Source: Anaerovorax odorimutans DSM 5092
Lineage (GTDB): Bacteria > Bacillota > Clostridia > Peptostreptococcales > Anaerovoracaceae
DNA: 64,000 nt
Assembly (NCBI RefSeq): GCF_000426305.1
Contig: NZ_AUFC01000013.1
Span: 1 to 64,000 of the forward strand
Direction: 5' to 3'
Shown here: positions 35,381 through 44,418 of the stretch, in pieces
Numbering within the stretch: the stretch's first letter is position 1
How the letters are laid out: every line of letters starts with the position of its first letter
Position numbers and translations under genes: made by a program
Notes under the pieces: model-generated
Told to the model about the DNA's origin: nothing
Database searches by the model: none
What the model saw: the letters and a program-made list of their open reading frames with translations, nothing else

Positions 35381-36994
35381 ATGAATAAGAAAAAAAGCCT
35401 GCTGAAAAGGCTCACCGCTGTTTCAATAGTATTTATCTTATTGATGGCTTTAAGCGGAATTACAGCAATGGCAGACAACACTTCTTTACCGGATCAAGTA
35501 GCTCTGTCTTGGACAGCCAGTCCACAGACAACGCAGACAGTATCGTGGAGGGCAAAGGCATCTGAAGGAAAAGTACAATATATGAAAGAAAGTGAAAAGA
35601 CTGATAATTTCAGCGGAGCCATGGAAAAAGCTGCCCAAAGCAGTACCTTATATGACGAATATTATCATTTTGAGGTACAGCTGGACAATTTGGAACCGAG
35701 AACTGCTTATGTTTATCGTGTTGGAAATGGAAGCTTATGGAGTAAAACTTTCAGTTTTGAAACAGAAGCTCTCTCCACAGAAAAATTCACATTTATGGAT
35801 TTGGGTGATGTTCAGGAAGGTGAGGATACCAGTGAATTTAAAAAACTATTGGAGCATGCTTATACCAATTACCCGGATATAAAATTTTCACTTGCTAACG
35901 GTGATTTAATAGATGATCCAACAAGTTCAAAACAATGGGAAAAATTTTATGAAGCAGCTGAGGGTACTTTTGATCATATTCCTCTATTTACCGCTTTTGG
36001 AAATCATGAATCAGAGGATAATGCACTTTACTACAAATCAATGGTACTTCCGCAAAACGGACCGGAGGGATATAAAGAGCAATTTTATTCCTTTGATTAT
36101 GGCAATGCTCATTTTGTAGTGTTGAACAGTAATGCTATGGGAAATTCAGTACAGTGTCAGCCTTTACTTGATTGGTTAAGCAGTGATCTTGAGCAAAGTA
36201 ATAAAAAATGGAAATTTGCTGTATTTCATCATCCCCCTTATGGTGTTAATTCGGGAAATTCCGGAGATAAAGAAAGAGCTGCTATGATTCAGGAAAAATG
36301 GCTGCCTATATTAGAAGATAACGGTGTTGATATGGTCTTTGTAGGTCACCAGCACATGTATATGCGTACTTATCCTATAAAGAATGGAAAGATACAAGAG
36401 AATCAAGCAGATGGTATTACATACGTAATGGAAAATTCAACAGATAAATATTATGTTAATCCTGAAACACATGATTATATTCAAAAGGTATATTATGGAT
36501 CGGAGGAAGGTACTAACATTTACGGAATCATAAGTATTGATGGTGATATGCTTAAGCTGACAAGTTTAAACTCGGATGGTGTAATTAAAGATGAATATGT
36601 GATTAATAAAGGCAAGACTATGGATTCAAGAGTGGCAGTCAGCAGTGTGAAGCTTTTAGACAACTCTTTTAATGAAATTAATTCTGTAGCCTCAAAAGGG
36701 AATTTTAAGATAAAGGTTCATCTTAATAATAACAGCAGCAGCTCGCAGAAGGTGCAGACTGTTGTTCAGGTTCGCTGCGGAGATGGTGCATCATCAACAT
36801 GCGGCGGTAAAATTTTGGGAGTTGTAAGTGTGAATGCAGATGTTCCTACAGATGGTGCTGATGCATATGCACAGTTTACATTGCCGGATATTTCTGAAGG
36901 TACAGCCTTTGTGGATGTCTTTGTATTAGATGAGGGAAATGTGCCTATTGATATGCCATATCATAAATTCAACTTTACAGTATCAGGTGATTAA
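35381..36994 (+). CDS. Exported metallophosphoesterase (purple-acid-phosphatase-like)
   Basis: 537 aa. Signal peptide 1-31 (TAMA). Fibronectin-like N-terminal domain (about 35-130, VALSWTASPQTTQTVSWRA), then a calcineurin-type phosphoesterase with its metal motifs in order: MDLGDVQ, ANGDLIDD, FGNHES, FHHPPYG and GHQHMYMRT. This is the arrangement of purple-acid-phosphatase-like enzymes. The C-terminal beta-sandwich (VRCGDGASSTCGGK, then AFVDVFVLD) is shared with the RCC1 protein and the 565-aa protein, tying the enzyme to the same surface assembly. It probably removes phosphate from an external ligand before uptake, which is inference. Confidence 0.85.
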   Translation: MNKKKSLLKRLTAVSIVFILLMALSGITAMADNTSLPDQVALSWTASPQTTQTVSWRAKASEGKVQYMKESEKTDNFSGAMEKAAQSSTLYDEYYHFEVQLDNLEPRTAYVYRVGNGSLWSKTFSFETEALSTEKFTFMDLGDVQEGEDTSEFKKLLEHAYTNYPDIKFSLANGDLIDDPTSSKQWEKFYEAAEGTFDHIPLFTAFGNHESEDNALYYKSMVLPQNGPEGYKEQFYSFDYGNAHFVVLNSNAMGNSVQCQPLLDWLSSDLEQSNKKWKFAVFHHPPYGVNSGNSGDKERAAMIQEKWLPILEDNGVDMVFVGHQHMYMRTYPIKNGKIQENQADGITYVMENSTDKYYVNPETHDYIQKVYYGSEEGTNIYGIISIDGDMLKLTSLNSDGVIKDEYVINKGKTMDSRVAVSSVKLLDNSFNEINSVASKGNFKIKVHLNNNSSSSQKVQTVVQVRCGDGASSTCGGKILGVVSVNADVPTDGADAYAQFTLPDISEGTAFVDVFVLDEGNVPIDMPYHKFNFTVSGD

Positions 36995-37045
36995 ATATAT
37001 TTATTGAAGATTTAAGATAGGTTTTCAATAAGAAAAGAAGAGGTA

Positions 37046-37630
37046 ATGAATTTCATGGAATATACTGATAAAGTTAAAAAGGGTGGAAAATCAGCAAAGA
37101 AACTGATTTTAATAATAGTTGTTCTTATTCTTATAGTTGTAGTTTCATGGTATTTCAGCAGTAATAATGATGATTTTAAAGAAGGTACAATTGTCATAAA
37201 AGCAGGGGATATTGTAATTGGCAGATTGACATTGGATGATATTGAAAAACTGCCAAGCTCTGAAATAGAAATGAAGGTTTTTACAAGCTGTAATAATGGA
37301 TGTAAAAGCAGCAGCAAGGATGACAGCAAAAAAGATGGAAGTGAAGACCATGTTTATACAGGTACACCTCTAAATGAAGTGCTTAACAGCATTGATCCCA
37401 ATTTAACATTAAAATATAAAAAAATAATTACAAAAGGGGTAGATTATTATAGTCAAGTTATGGATATGGAAGATGTGCAAAAGCCTGACAATATATATAT
37501 AGTTTACAAAGACTATGGCAAGCTGCTAACGACAAAAGATAATAAAGAGGGTGGTATGCAGGTGATTGTTACAGGAGATAAATACGGGCAGAGATTTACA
37601 AAATGGCTTGTAAGTCTTGAACTTCAGTAA
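37046..37630 (+). CDS. Membrane-anchored protein with one cluster-family domain
   Basis: 194 aa. Short cytoplasmic start, membrane helix at about 21-42 (LILIIVVLILIVVVSWYF), then an outside domain (IVIKAGDIVIGRLTLDDIEK, then LPSSE; GTPLNEVLNSIDPNL) that fits the same molybdopterin-like fold. Two cysteines in a Ser/Lys-rich loop (SCNNGCKSS) may form a disulfide. Tethered to the membrane, it could hand the ligand from the S-layer to the ECF transporter. Confidence 0.65.
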   Translation: MNFMEYTDKVKKGGKSAKKLILIIVVLILIVVVSWYFSSNNDDFKEGTIVIKAGDIVIGRLTLDDIEKLPSSEIEMKVFTSCNNGCKSSSKDDSKKDGSEDHVYTGTPLNEVLNSIDPNLTLKYKKIITKGVDYYSQVMDMEDVQKPDNIYIVYKDYGKLLTTKDNKEGGMQVIVTGDKYGQRFTKWLVSLELQ

Positions 37631-37644
37631 GGAGGATAAAAAAA

Positions 37645-39111
37645 GTGATAAGTACGGAAAATTTTAGGTTAAAAAAGCTCTTTATTTGCTTAATTATAAT
37701 TACAGTTACAATTGCATCATTATGGTCAATTACTCCACAAAATGTAAATGCAGCTGAACCTGTGGCGCTTACTGTAAAAGGAGATGGAGTTTTAAAGGAA
37801 GTAGAATTTACAATGTCAGATTTGAAAGCGCTTCCTCAGAAAAAGTATACATACTCAGGGTATAATCATTGGCCGGCTCTTAGAGTTTTTAATGAAGAAG
37901 GCCCTACACTTAAAAGTATTTTGGATGTTGCTGGTTTGAAGGATAGTGCCACATTATTGAAATTTAAACCAAATGGCGGTAAGTATGTTCATGTGGATTT
38001 TACAGTAAGTCAGCTTCTTGAAGAACAGAGATATTATTTCCCTGATGGCGAACAACCGGGGGATGTTGTTAGCTGGCCTCCTGCTCGGAGTGAAAAAGGA
38101 AAAGTACCTGTTGAAACTATTATTGGTTTAGATGATTCCAACGGCAGAATATGTTTTGGACAAAGAGCCCCAAATGAACCTACAGGGGGGGATTGTGTAA
38201 TGATACAGGAAATAGTCAACAATGGTGTTCTTGAAGTAACAACTGAGCAGCCGGATAAATGGGAGGCTCCTACACCTGACATAGCTCCGGGCAAGGTTGA
38301 ACCGGGAACAAAAGTTTCTTTAATAAAAAAAGAAGATGTTCCTGATAACGTTATGATGTATTATACAGTAGATGGCAGTGATCCGGATTATGGAAGCAGT
38401 ATTTTTAATATAAGCTATCCTACATTTCAGCCGGCGTTAAATGCTCCAATACCAATTAATGAAAATACTACTATCAAAGCAAGGACTATAGGTTTTGGAA
38501 AATTAGACAGTGATATTGTAACCTTCCAGTATAATACTGACACATTTTTCTCCGATGTGGACAATCATTGGGCAAAAGATGATATAAATTATCTGGCAGG
38601 TAAAGGTATAATTGAAGGCACTCAAGATATGAAATTCAGACCAAACGATCAAATAACAAGGGCTGAATTGGCAGAAATGTTAGTAAATGCTTTAAATCTA
38701 AAAAAGGATGAAGATGAAGAACTTTCTTTTAAAGATGTCCCTAAAGATTCTAAGTATTATGATGATATAGTAATAGTCAATAAACAAGGATTGATAACAG
38801 GATACAGAGATACTAGTTTTGCACCTGATGATAAACTTCAAAGGGAACAATTGGCTACAATTGTGGCAAGAACTCTAAAAATGAGTGCAGGTACAGTTGT
38901 ATCGGAGAGTATTACAAATCAAGTTTTGCAAAAGTTTAATGATCAAGATAATATTTCGTCATGGGCAAAGGAAAGCGTTGCACTTGTTGTTAATCGTAAG
39001 ATGATGAATGGAACCAATGAAAATACATTTAGTCCTAAAACAGTGTTAACACGTGCACAGGCTGCTTCTGTTATGGCACGTCTATATAAACATATTAATC
39101 AGGAAACATAA
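37645..39111 (+). CDS. SLH protein with molybdopterin-like domain
   Basis: 488 aa from a GTG behind AAGGAGG. Signal peptide to about 35 (NVNAAEP). The domain (about 37-210) with KYTYSGYNHWPALRVF, RYYFPDGEQPG and ICFGQRAPNEPTGG is close to domain 1 of the 565-aa protein. Then a chitobiase-C-like segment (MYYTVDGSDPDYGSS) and three SLH repeats (FSDVDNHWAKDDINYLAGK, FKDVPKDSKYYDDIVIVNK, ISSWAKESVALVVNRKM). A wall-fixed paralogue of the soluble 565-aa protein. The ECF genes start 84 bp later. Confidence 0.8.
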   Translation: MISTENFRLKKLFICLIIITVTIASLWSITPQNVNAAEPVALTVKGDGVLKEVEFTMSDLKALPQKKYTYSGYNHWPALRVFNEEGPTLKSILDVAGLKDSATLLKFKPNGGKYVHVDFTVSQLLEEQRYYFPDGEQPGDVVSWPPARSEKGKVPVETIIGLDDSNGRICFGQRAPNEPTGGDCVMIQEIVNNGVLEVTTEQPDKWEAPTPDIAPGKVEPGTKVSLIKKEDVPDNVMMYYTVDGSDPDYGSSIFNISYPTFQPALNAPIPINENTTIKARTIGFGKLDSDIVTFQYNTDTFFSDVDNHWAKDDINYLAGKGIIEGTQDMKFRPNDQITRAELAEMLVNALNLKKDEDEELSFKDVPKDSKYYDDIVIVNKQGLITGYRDTSFAPDDKLQREQLATIVARTLKMSAGTVVSESITNQVLQKFNDQDNISSWAKESVALVVNRKMMNGTNENTFSPKTVLTRAQAASVMARLYKHINQET

Positions 39112-39195
39112 ATCAAGAAGCAGAAAGAGTAAGAATTTATATAGAAAATTCTCATGTAAATGCGTATATAAGGTTAAAGGGGTGTAATTAATAAA

Positions 39196-39768
39196 ATGAG
39201 TTTTTGGCAGAGTAATTTGAACAGATTTAATATTTTTGATTTAATTGTTATCGCCATGTTATCATCTCTTGGAATCGCAATAAAACCTATTATTGCACCT
39301 TTGAGTCATATTCTTATAGGACCTCTTCCAATACCTCCCGGTGCGGTTACGGGCGGTATTTATATGTTGTGGCTGGTGTTGGGATTTGGTATAACTAAAA
39401 AAAGAGGCACAATGACACTTATGGGATTGGTTCAAGGTATTTTGGTCATGTCTGTGGGTTTATTCGGATCACAAGGAGCGTTAAGCATAATAACTTATAC
39501 CATGCCGGGACTTGTGGCAGATATTGTAATGCTGCTTATTGGGCACAGAGCTTGCTGCATGATGTGTTCGTTTACAGCAGGAATGACTTGTAATGTTGTG
39601 GGAACGTTAATGGTCAATTTAACTAATTATCGATTCCCTTTATTCCCTTTGTTATTGAGTTTAGGTCTTGCAGCTTTATCAGGCGGTATTGGAGGTATAA
39701 TAGCGTATAAAATAATAGAGCAGATATCTAAATTAAAAGAACAAGGCTGGGAAATGAATGAAGAGTGA
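39196..39768 (+). CDS. ECF transporter substrate-binding (S) component
   Basis: 190 aa, about six membrane helices (FDLIVIAMLSSLGIAIKPI, PIPPGAVTGGIYMLWLVLGF, ALSGGIGGIIAYKII). The S component binds the substrate in the membrane and decides specificity. I cannot match it to a named vitamin family. It overlaps the first ATPase gene by 11 bp and heads a four-gene ECF set, start ATG after AAGGGGTG. Genes in front encode surface proteins, suggesting a ligand passed from wall to membrane. Confidence 0.75.
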   Translation: MSFWQSNLNRFNIFDLIVIAMLSSLGIAIKPIIAPLSHILIGPLPIPPGAVTGGIYMLWLVLGFGITKKRGTMTLMGLVQGILVMSVGLFGSQGALSIITYTMPGLVADIVMLLIGHRACCMMCSFTAGMTCNVVGTLMVNLTNYRFPLFPLLLSLGLAALSGGIGGIIAYKIIEQISKLKEQGWEMNEE

Positions 39769-40486
39769 GACAAAAAACAATGCTGTAGTAATCAGGGGAC
39801 TTACATATCAGTATAGAATAAATGGTTCTATTGTTTTAAAAAATATAGAATTTTGTATACCAAAAGGAGAATTTACATTAGTTACGGGTCTTAGCGGCTG
39901 CGGAAAAAGTACCCTTTGCCTTTGTATCAGTGGAGCAGATGAACTTATGAATCCGGATGGTATATTAACAGGAGAAGTTATCATAAACGGAAAAGATATA
40001 CATAAGATAAATGCAGCAGAACGTGCTTTGGAAGTTGGGATTGTATTTCAAAATATGGATACACAGCTTTTTTCATTTACAGTTGAAGATGAGATTGCAT
40101 TTGCTCCTGAAAATCTTTGCCTGCCTCCTGAAAAAATCAAAGAAAGGGTAGATTATTTATTAAATCTTTTAGGAATTGAATATCTAAGAGAATCGCATCC
40201 TCACAGGCTTTCAGGGGGAGAGAAAAGCTTAGTGGTACTAGCGGCGGTTCTGGCACTTGATCCTCCTGTAGTAATTATGGATGAAGTTATGTCACAGTTA
40301 GATAAAAAGAGTAAAATGAGGGTTATTGATGTAATCAGGATGCTTTGTGATATGGGTAAAACTATTATCGCTGTTGAGCATGACATTAAAGCAATTGAAT
40401 CTGTACATCATATTATGGTATTACAAGATGGTAAACTGAAATCTTTCAGGGATCTAAACGGAGAGGATAATACGTGTCATATATAG
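39758..40486 (+). CDS. ECF transporter ATPase 1
   Basis: 242 aa. Walker A GLSGCGKST, ABC signature LSGGEKS, Walker B VVIMDEVM, switch His in VEHDIKAIE. It couples ATP hydrolysis to toppling of the S component. Overlaps the S gene by 11 bp and the second ATPase gene by 13 bp, so the four proteins are made in fixed ratio. Confidence 0.92.
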   Translation: MKSETKNNAVVIRGLTYQYRINGSIVLKNIEFCIPKGEFTLVTGLSGCGKSTLCLCISGADELMNPDGILTGEVIINGKDIHKINAAERALEVGIVFQNMDTQLFSFTVEDEIAFAPENLCLPPEKIKERVDYLLNLLGIEYLRESHPHRLSGGEKSLVVLAAVLALDPPVVIMDEVMSQLDKKSKMRVIDVIRMLCDMGKTIIAVEHDIKAIESVHHIMVLQDGKLKSFRDLNGEDNTCHI

Positions 40487-41166
40487 AATTAAAAGATGTA
40501 AGTTATTTTTATCCCCATGAAGAAAAGATAGTTTTATCTGAAATTAATTTAAAAATTAAAAAAGATGGAATAACAGCACTCATTGGTTCTAATGGAAGTG
40601 GGAAAACTACTCTTACAAAGGTTATAATGGGGATTATTAAGCCGTGCAATGGAGAAATATTCCTAGATGGACAAGCTGTAACTGATTATACACTGGCACA
40701 GGTGGGTCAGCATATTGGATATGTTTTTCAAAATCCTGAAGTCCAGTTGTTTTGCAGTTCAGTAGGTGAAGAAGTGGGTTTTTCTTTAAGGAATCGGGGT
40801 TATCAACCTGAACTTGTAAAGGAAAAGGTTGACTTTTATTTGGACTATTTTGATCTGAAAAAATATAGGAATACTTTCCCTCTGCATTTAAGCCAGGGAG
40901 AAAAACAACGGATCGCCATAGCTGCTGTTCTGGCTAATGATTCGGATTTTTTAATACTTGATGAGCCTACTACCGGTCTTGATGGTTTACGTAAAAAAAA
41001 GCTGGAAGAATATCTTAAAAAAGCAGCGCTACTTGGCAAGGGTGTTTTATTGGTCAGTCATGATGAAAATTTTGTAGGAGATCTAGCACAAAGGATTGTG
41101 ACCATGGAAAAAGGAAAGATTACAAGTGACGTTATATTGAAAGGGGTTTTAGGCAATGAAGCTTGA
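40474..41166 (+). CDS. ECF transporter ATPase 2
   Basis: 230 aa. Walker A GSNGSGKTT, signature LSQGEKQR, Walker B FLILDEPTTGLD, switch VSHDENF. Second half of the ATPase heterodimer. Overlaps both neighbours (13 and 11 bp). Confidence 0.92.
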   Translation: MSYIELKDVSYFYPHEEKIVLSEINLKIKKDGITALIGSNGSGKTTLTKVIMGIIKPCNGEIFLDGQAVTDYTLAQVGQHIGYVFQNPEVQLFCSSVGEEVGFSLRNRGYQPELVKEKVDFYLDYFDLKKYRNTFPLHLSQGEKQRIAIAAVLANDSDFLILDEPTTGLDGLRKKKLEEYLKKAALLGKGVLLVSHDENFVGDLAQRIVTMEKGKITSDVILKGVLGNEA

Positions 41167-41890
41167 TCCTCGTACAAAAATGGTTATAGCAGTTTGTATC
41201 TCCTCATTAGCTGTTATTTATAATACGCCAGACAAGCTTTTTTTCCTGCTTTTACTAACTATGTTATTGCTGCTTGTTTTTCGTATTAATTTAAAATCAG
41301 TATGGGGCAGCCTAAAACCCTTTTTATTTATGGTTTTTAGTCTTTTTTTTATCCAATGTGTATTTATACGAAGTGGCAGTTCACTTTTAACTATTGGAAA
41401 TGTAACGATTTTAACAAGTGGTGGATTATTACAAGGAGTGGGAGTTGCTTTAAGAATAATGATACTTGTCGCAGTGGTACTATTACTTACAACTTTCAGT
41501 TCAAGGGAATTTATTTTGGGACTGACACAATGTAAACTTCCTTATGAACTGGTTTTTATGGTCTCTTTAGCTATTCGTTTCCTGCCGCTTTTTAGGGATG
41601 AAGCAGTAAATACATTTACTGCACTACAGCTAAGAGGAGTTGAATTGAAAAAGATAAAATGGGGAAGAAAAATAGAAATTTATATTCATTTGCTTCTTCC
41701 TTTAATCTATGGAGTATTGATTAAAGCTAGACAAATGGCTGTTTCAATGGAAAGTCGAGGATTTAGAGTATATCCAAAACGTACCTATATGAAAAAATTG
41801 ATATTATCCTCTTTAGATATTTCAGTAATGCTCTTATCTTTTTCAGTTACGCTTATACTTATTGTTATTTATATAAAAGAAAGCTTTTAG
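41156..41890 (+). CDS. ecfT: ECF transporter transmembrane (T) component
   Basis: 244 aa, about five membrane helices. Starts MKLDPRTKMVIAVC, characteristic of CbiQ/EcfT. Two Ala/Ser-Arg-Gly coupling motifs (LQLRGVELKKI and MESRGFRVYPKR) mark the helices that sit on the two ATPases. Overlaps ATPase 2 by 11 bp. Confidence 0.9.
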   Translation: MKLDPRTKMVIAVCISSLAVIYNTPDKLFFLLLLTMLLLLVFRINLKSVWGSLKPFLFMVFSLFFIQCVFIRSGSSLLTIGNVTILTSGGLLQGVGVALRIMILVAVVLLLTTFSSREFILGLTQCKLPYELVFMVSLAIRFLPLFRDEAVNTFTALQLRGVELKKIKWGRKIEIYIHLLLPLIYGVLIKARQMAVSMESRGFRVYPKRTYMKKLILSSLDISVMLLSFSVTLILIVIYIKESF

Positions 41891-41918
41891 GATAGATTAG
41901 GTCATAAGGAGAAATATT

Positions 41919-43256
41919 ATGAAATCACTCATTTTTGTATGTAAGAAGCTAGGCTTTTTTAACTTATCATATATACGAAAATTTTTTGCTGCTTTTATGG
42001 CTGTGACTTTACTTGTTGCCTTACTGTGGTCAGCAGATATAAATGAAGTAAGAGCAGTTTGCGGAAGTACAGGTCTTCCTTCAGATACGTTGACTATAAA
42101 GGTAGGCTATTTTGGTGGTCCTTATTATACAAAAAAGGTATATACAATTACAGATTTTGATAAACTTCCGCAGGTACAGCAAGCTTATACTTACATTGAT
42201 AATTTGCCAGCTATCTGCGTTGATTCGGCAGAAGGTGTAAAGCTGTCAGATTTATTGGAAGATGCGGGAATTGATATAAATTCAATACAGAAATTATATT
42301 TTTATTCCACGGATATAGAAAATGGATGGTATCAGTGTCTTGATAAAACTTATTTGTTTGATACACCACGTTACTATTATCCTAACCTTCCGTCAAAATG
42401 GAATTATGATACTCAGTCTGCTCCGCCGGAAGCAATAGCCGGTGCAGTGCAGGTAGATACAATAATGGCTTATAAAGATAATTGGCAAAGGTATGCCGAT
42501 ACTCCGGATTTTAGCAACTTTGACACTTCAACAAGATTTAGGCTGCTTTTTGGTCAAGTGGGCACAAATGAACATAATGCATCTATGTCGGCTAAATGGG
42601 TACATTCAATTGAAGTAATGCTTGGTGGTATGCCGCCTTCAAATATTTCTTTAGATCAAAATAATATAAATCTCAAAGTAGGCAGCACGTTGCAACTAAC
42701 TGCAACGGTAGCTCCCGACGATGCCACAGAAAAAAGTGTTAATTGGAGCAGCAGTGATACAGATGTGGCTACAGTTGATAAAAATGGTGTTGTTTCAGTA
42801 GTTGGAGATGGTACTGCCACCATTACGGTAAGTACAGTAGTCGGTGATATAGCAGCAACTTGTATTATAAATGGTCCGAAGAATAGTTCTAAAGCAGGCA
42901 TTACAACTGCCGGTACTGATGGCTCAAAAAAAGATGCCCAAGAGGTTAGTGGTGAACAGCTTAAACTTATAGAAAAGATAGATTCACCAAAAAAGGATGA
43001 TAATTCATCAAGCAAAGAAGAAAAGAAAGATTTATCAGAAAGTAAATTGCTCACTGCTGTTAATTCTACTAAGATTTCATCCGATAAGCAAGGAGGTATT
43101 CAGCCTTGGCGTATTTATGAGATGTCAGCAGATGCAGTACCTTTACAGAAGCAGAAAGAATCGAAAATTCCAAGCATTTGCATAGCCGCAATATTTATAA
43201 TGCTGTTTACAGCAGGAGCAGTAAAGAAATATTTGATTTATTTAAGGGAAAACTAA
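41919..43256 (+). CDS. Exported, doubly anchored protein with cluster-family and Ig-like domains
   Basis: 445 aa. N-terminal membrane segment (about 20-40), then a molybdopterin-like domain (TKKVYTITDFDKLPQVQQAY, RYYYPNLPSKW, LLFGQVGTNEH). Next is a BIG2 Ig-like domain (about 233-325, ISLDQNNINLKVGSTLQLTA, WSSSDTDVATVD), a Ser/Lys-rich linker and a C-terminal membrane helix (ICIAAIFIMLFTAGAV) with a basic end. It is thus held at the membrane beside the transporter. It starts 28 bp after the T component and is the last gene of the cluster. Confidence 0.75.
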   Translation: MKSLIFVCKKLGFFNLSYIRKFFAAFMAVTLLVALLWSADINEVRAVCGSTGLPSDTLTIKVGYFGGPYYTKKVYTITDFDKLPQVQQAYTYIDNLPAICVDSAEGVKLSDLLEDAGIDINSIQKLYFYSTDIENGWYQCLDKTYLFDTPRYYYPNLPSKWNYDTQSAPPEAIAGAVQVDTIMAYKDNWQRYADTPDFSNFDTSTRFRLLFGQVGTNEHNASMSAKWVHSIEVMLGGMPPSNISLDQNNINLKVGSTLQLTATVAPDDATEKSVNWSSSDTDVATVDKNGVVSVVGDGTATITVSTVVGDIAATCIINGPKNSSKAGITTAGTDGSKKDAQEVSGEQLKLIEKIDSPKKDDNSSSKEEKKDLSESKLLTAVNSTKISSDKQGGIQPWRIYEMSADAVPLQKQKESKIPSICIAAIFIMLFTAGAVKKYLIYLREN

Positions 43257-43297
43257 TAAATTTTATAAAAAAGTATAGATTATGCAAATTTTTTATA

Positions 43298-43328
43298 AGT
43301 ATGTTGTCATGGCAACATACTTTTTTAT
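43298..43328 (+). terminator. Right-border terminator of the surface cluster
   Basis: AGTATGTTG...CAACATACT followed by TTTTTTATATTT, 45 bp past the last gene. The arms match the hairpin at 25349-25380. Confidence 0.85.
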
Positions 43329-43858
43329 ATTTATATGTTAAATTATAAAAAAACTATTAGTTCCTGATAAAAAGTTTAGCAGCAAAAGGAAATAATAAAT
43401 AATGAAAAATTGCCGTATTATAATATAATTCTTATAATTTCATTATGTATCCTTACTAATGATTTTGCAGCATTAAGTATGTAACCTTCAAAATTAATAT
43501 AGCCGAAAACCTTAAAAATACAATAATTAATATCAGTCAGTTTTTTATCAAAGCCTCAAATACGGCAAATTTTTTCATCATTAGATGAGATCTATACTAT
43601 CAAAGAAGAAAAGATGCAGCTTTTCATTTAGTTACATTTTCCAGAGTAAATAGTAAATAAATTTACTAAATTATTAAAGCAAAACAGTTAGATAAATTTT
43701 GGGAAAGACATATAAAAGATACTATGATATTATAATGCTGTAATCATAGTAATTGAATTAATTTACAAAATGCTTATAGAATTTTTGTAAGAATAACGAT
43801 ATAGAGATAATTAACGATATAAATTAAACTTGGAGAATAAGAAATTAGGTAAAACTTT
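43329..43858. other. A/T-rich gap, nothing identified
   Basis: About 530 bp with no frame, hairpin or clear promoter. It must contain the promoter of the P-loop NTPase gene. Confidence 0.4.
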
Positions 43859-44389
43859 ATGCATATTTTTTTATCAGGTATCCCTGGTGTGGGAAAATCT
43901 ACAATAATAACAAGTATAACAGAAAAACTGCCAATAGAAATTAATGGTTTTTGTACACTGGCAGAGAAATTTGAAAAATGCAGTTCCTCATATGTTTATA
44001 TGTACAATATTATTAAAGGCAATAAAGACAGCAGAGTTGCTGTAGCGTACAGATATGGTGATGGACGTTTTAAAGGTTACAAAGAAGCTTTTGACGATTT
44101 TGGGAGCAAAACTCTTTCAAATTTAGAAGGGTCAGACCTTATTATAATGGATGAACTGGGATTTATGGAAAATGAAGCAAAAATATTTCAAGAAAAGGTT
44201 ATAAGCGTTTTAAATGGAAACATTCCGGTATTAGGTGTAATTAAACCAATGAATACTGAATTTCTAAATCGCATAAGAAACCATAAAAAAGTAAAAGTAT
44301 TTGATGTAAATGTTGAAAATAGAAATAATTTAAAGGAAGAAGTCTCAAAATATCTTTATGAAAGCCTTAATGGAAAAAATATATTATAA
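43859..44389 (+). CDS. THEP1-like nucleoside-triphosphatase
   Basis: 176 aa. Walker A SGIPGVGKST at the very start, Walker B LIIMDELGFME, then ENEAKIFQEKVISVLNGNIP and VLGVIKP, the pattern of the THEP1/NTPase_1 family that hydrolyses NTPs in the cytoplasm. Physiological role unknown in general. The ribosome site is weak (GGTAAAA), so expression is probably low. Confidence 0.75.
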   Translation: MHIFLSGIPGVGKSTIITSITEKLPIEINGFCTLAEKFEKCSSSYVYMYNIIKGNKDSRVAVAYRYGDGRFKGYKEAFDDFGSKTLSNLEGSDLIIMDELGFMENEAKIFQEKVISVLNGNIPVLGVIKPMNTEFLNRIRNHKKVKVFDVNVENRNNLKEEVSKYLYESLNGKNIL

Positions 44390-44418
44390 TCTACATCTTA
44401 AGAAAATTTGGCTTAAAA

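Noticed and set aside
26534-39111. Molybdenum enzymes of the sulfite oxidase family
   Set aside because: The cysteine that binds the cofactor and the enzyme's dimer domain pattern are not seen; only the fold-level layout is similar.
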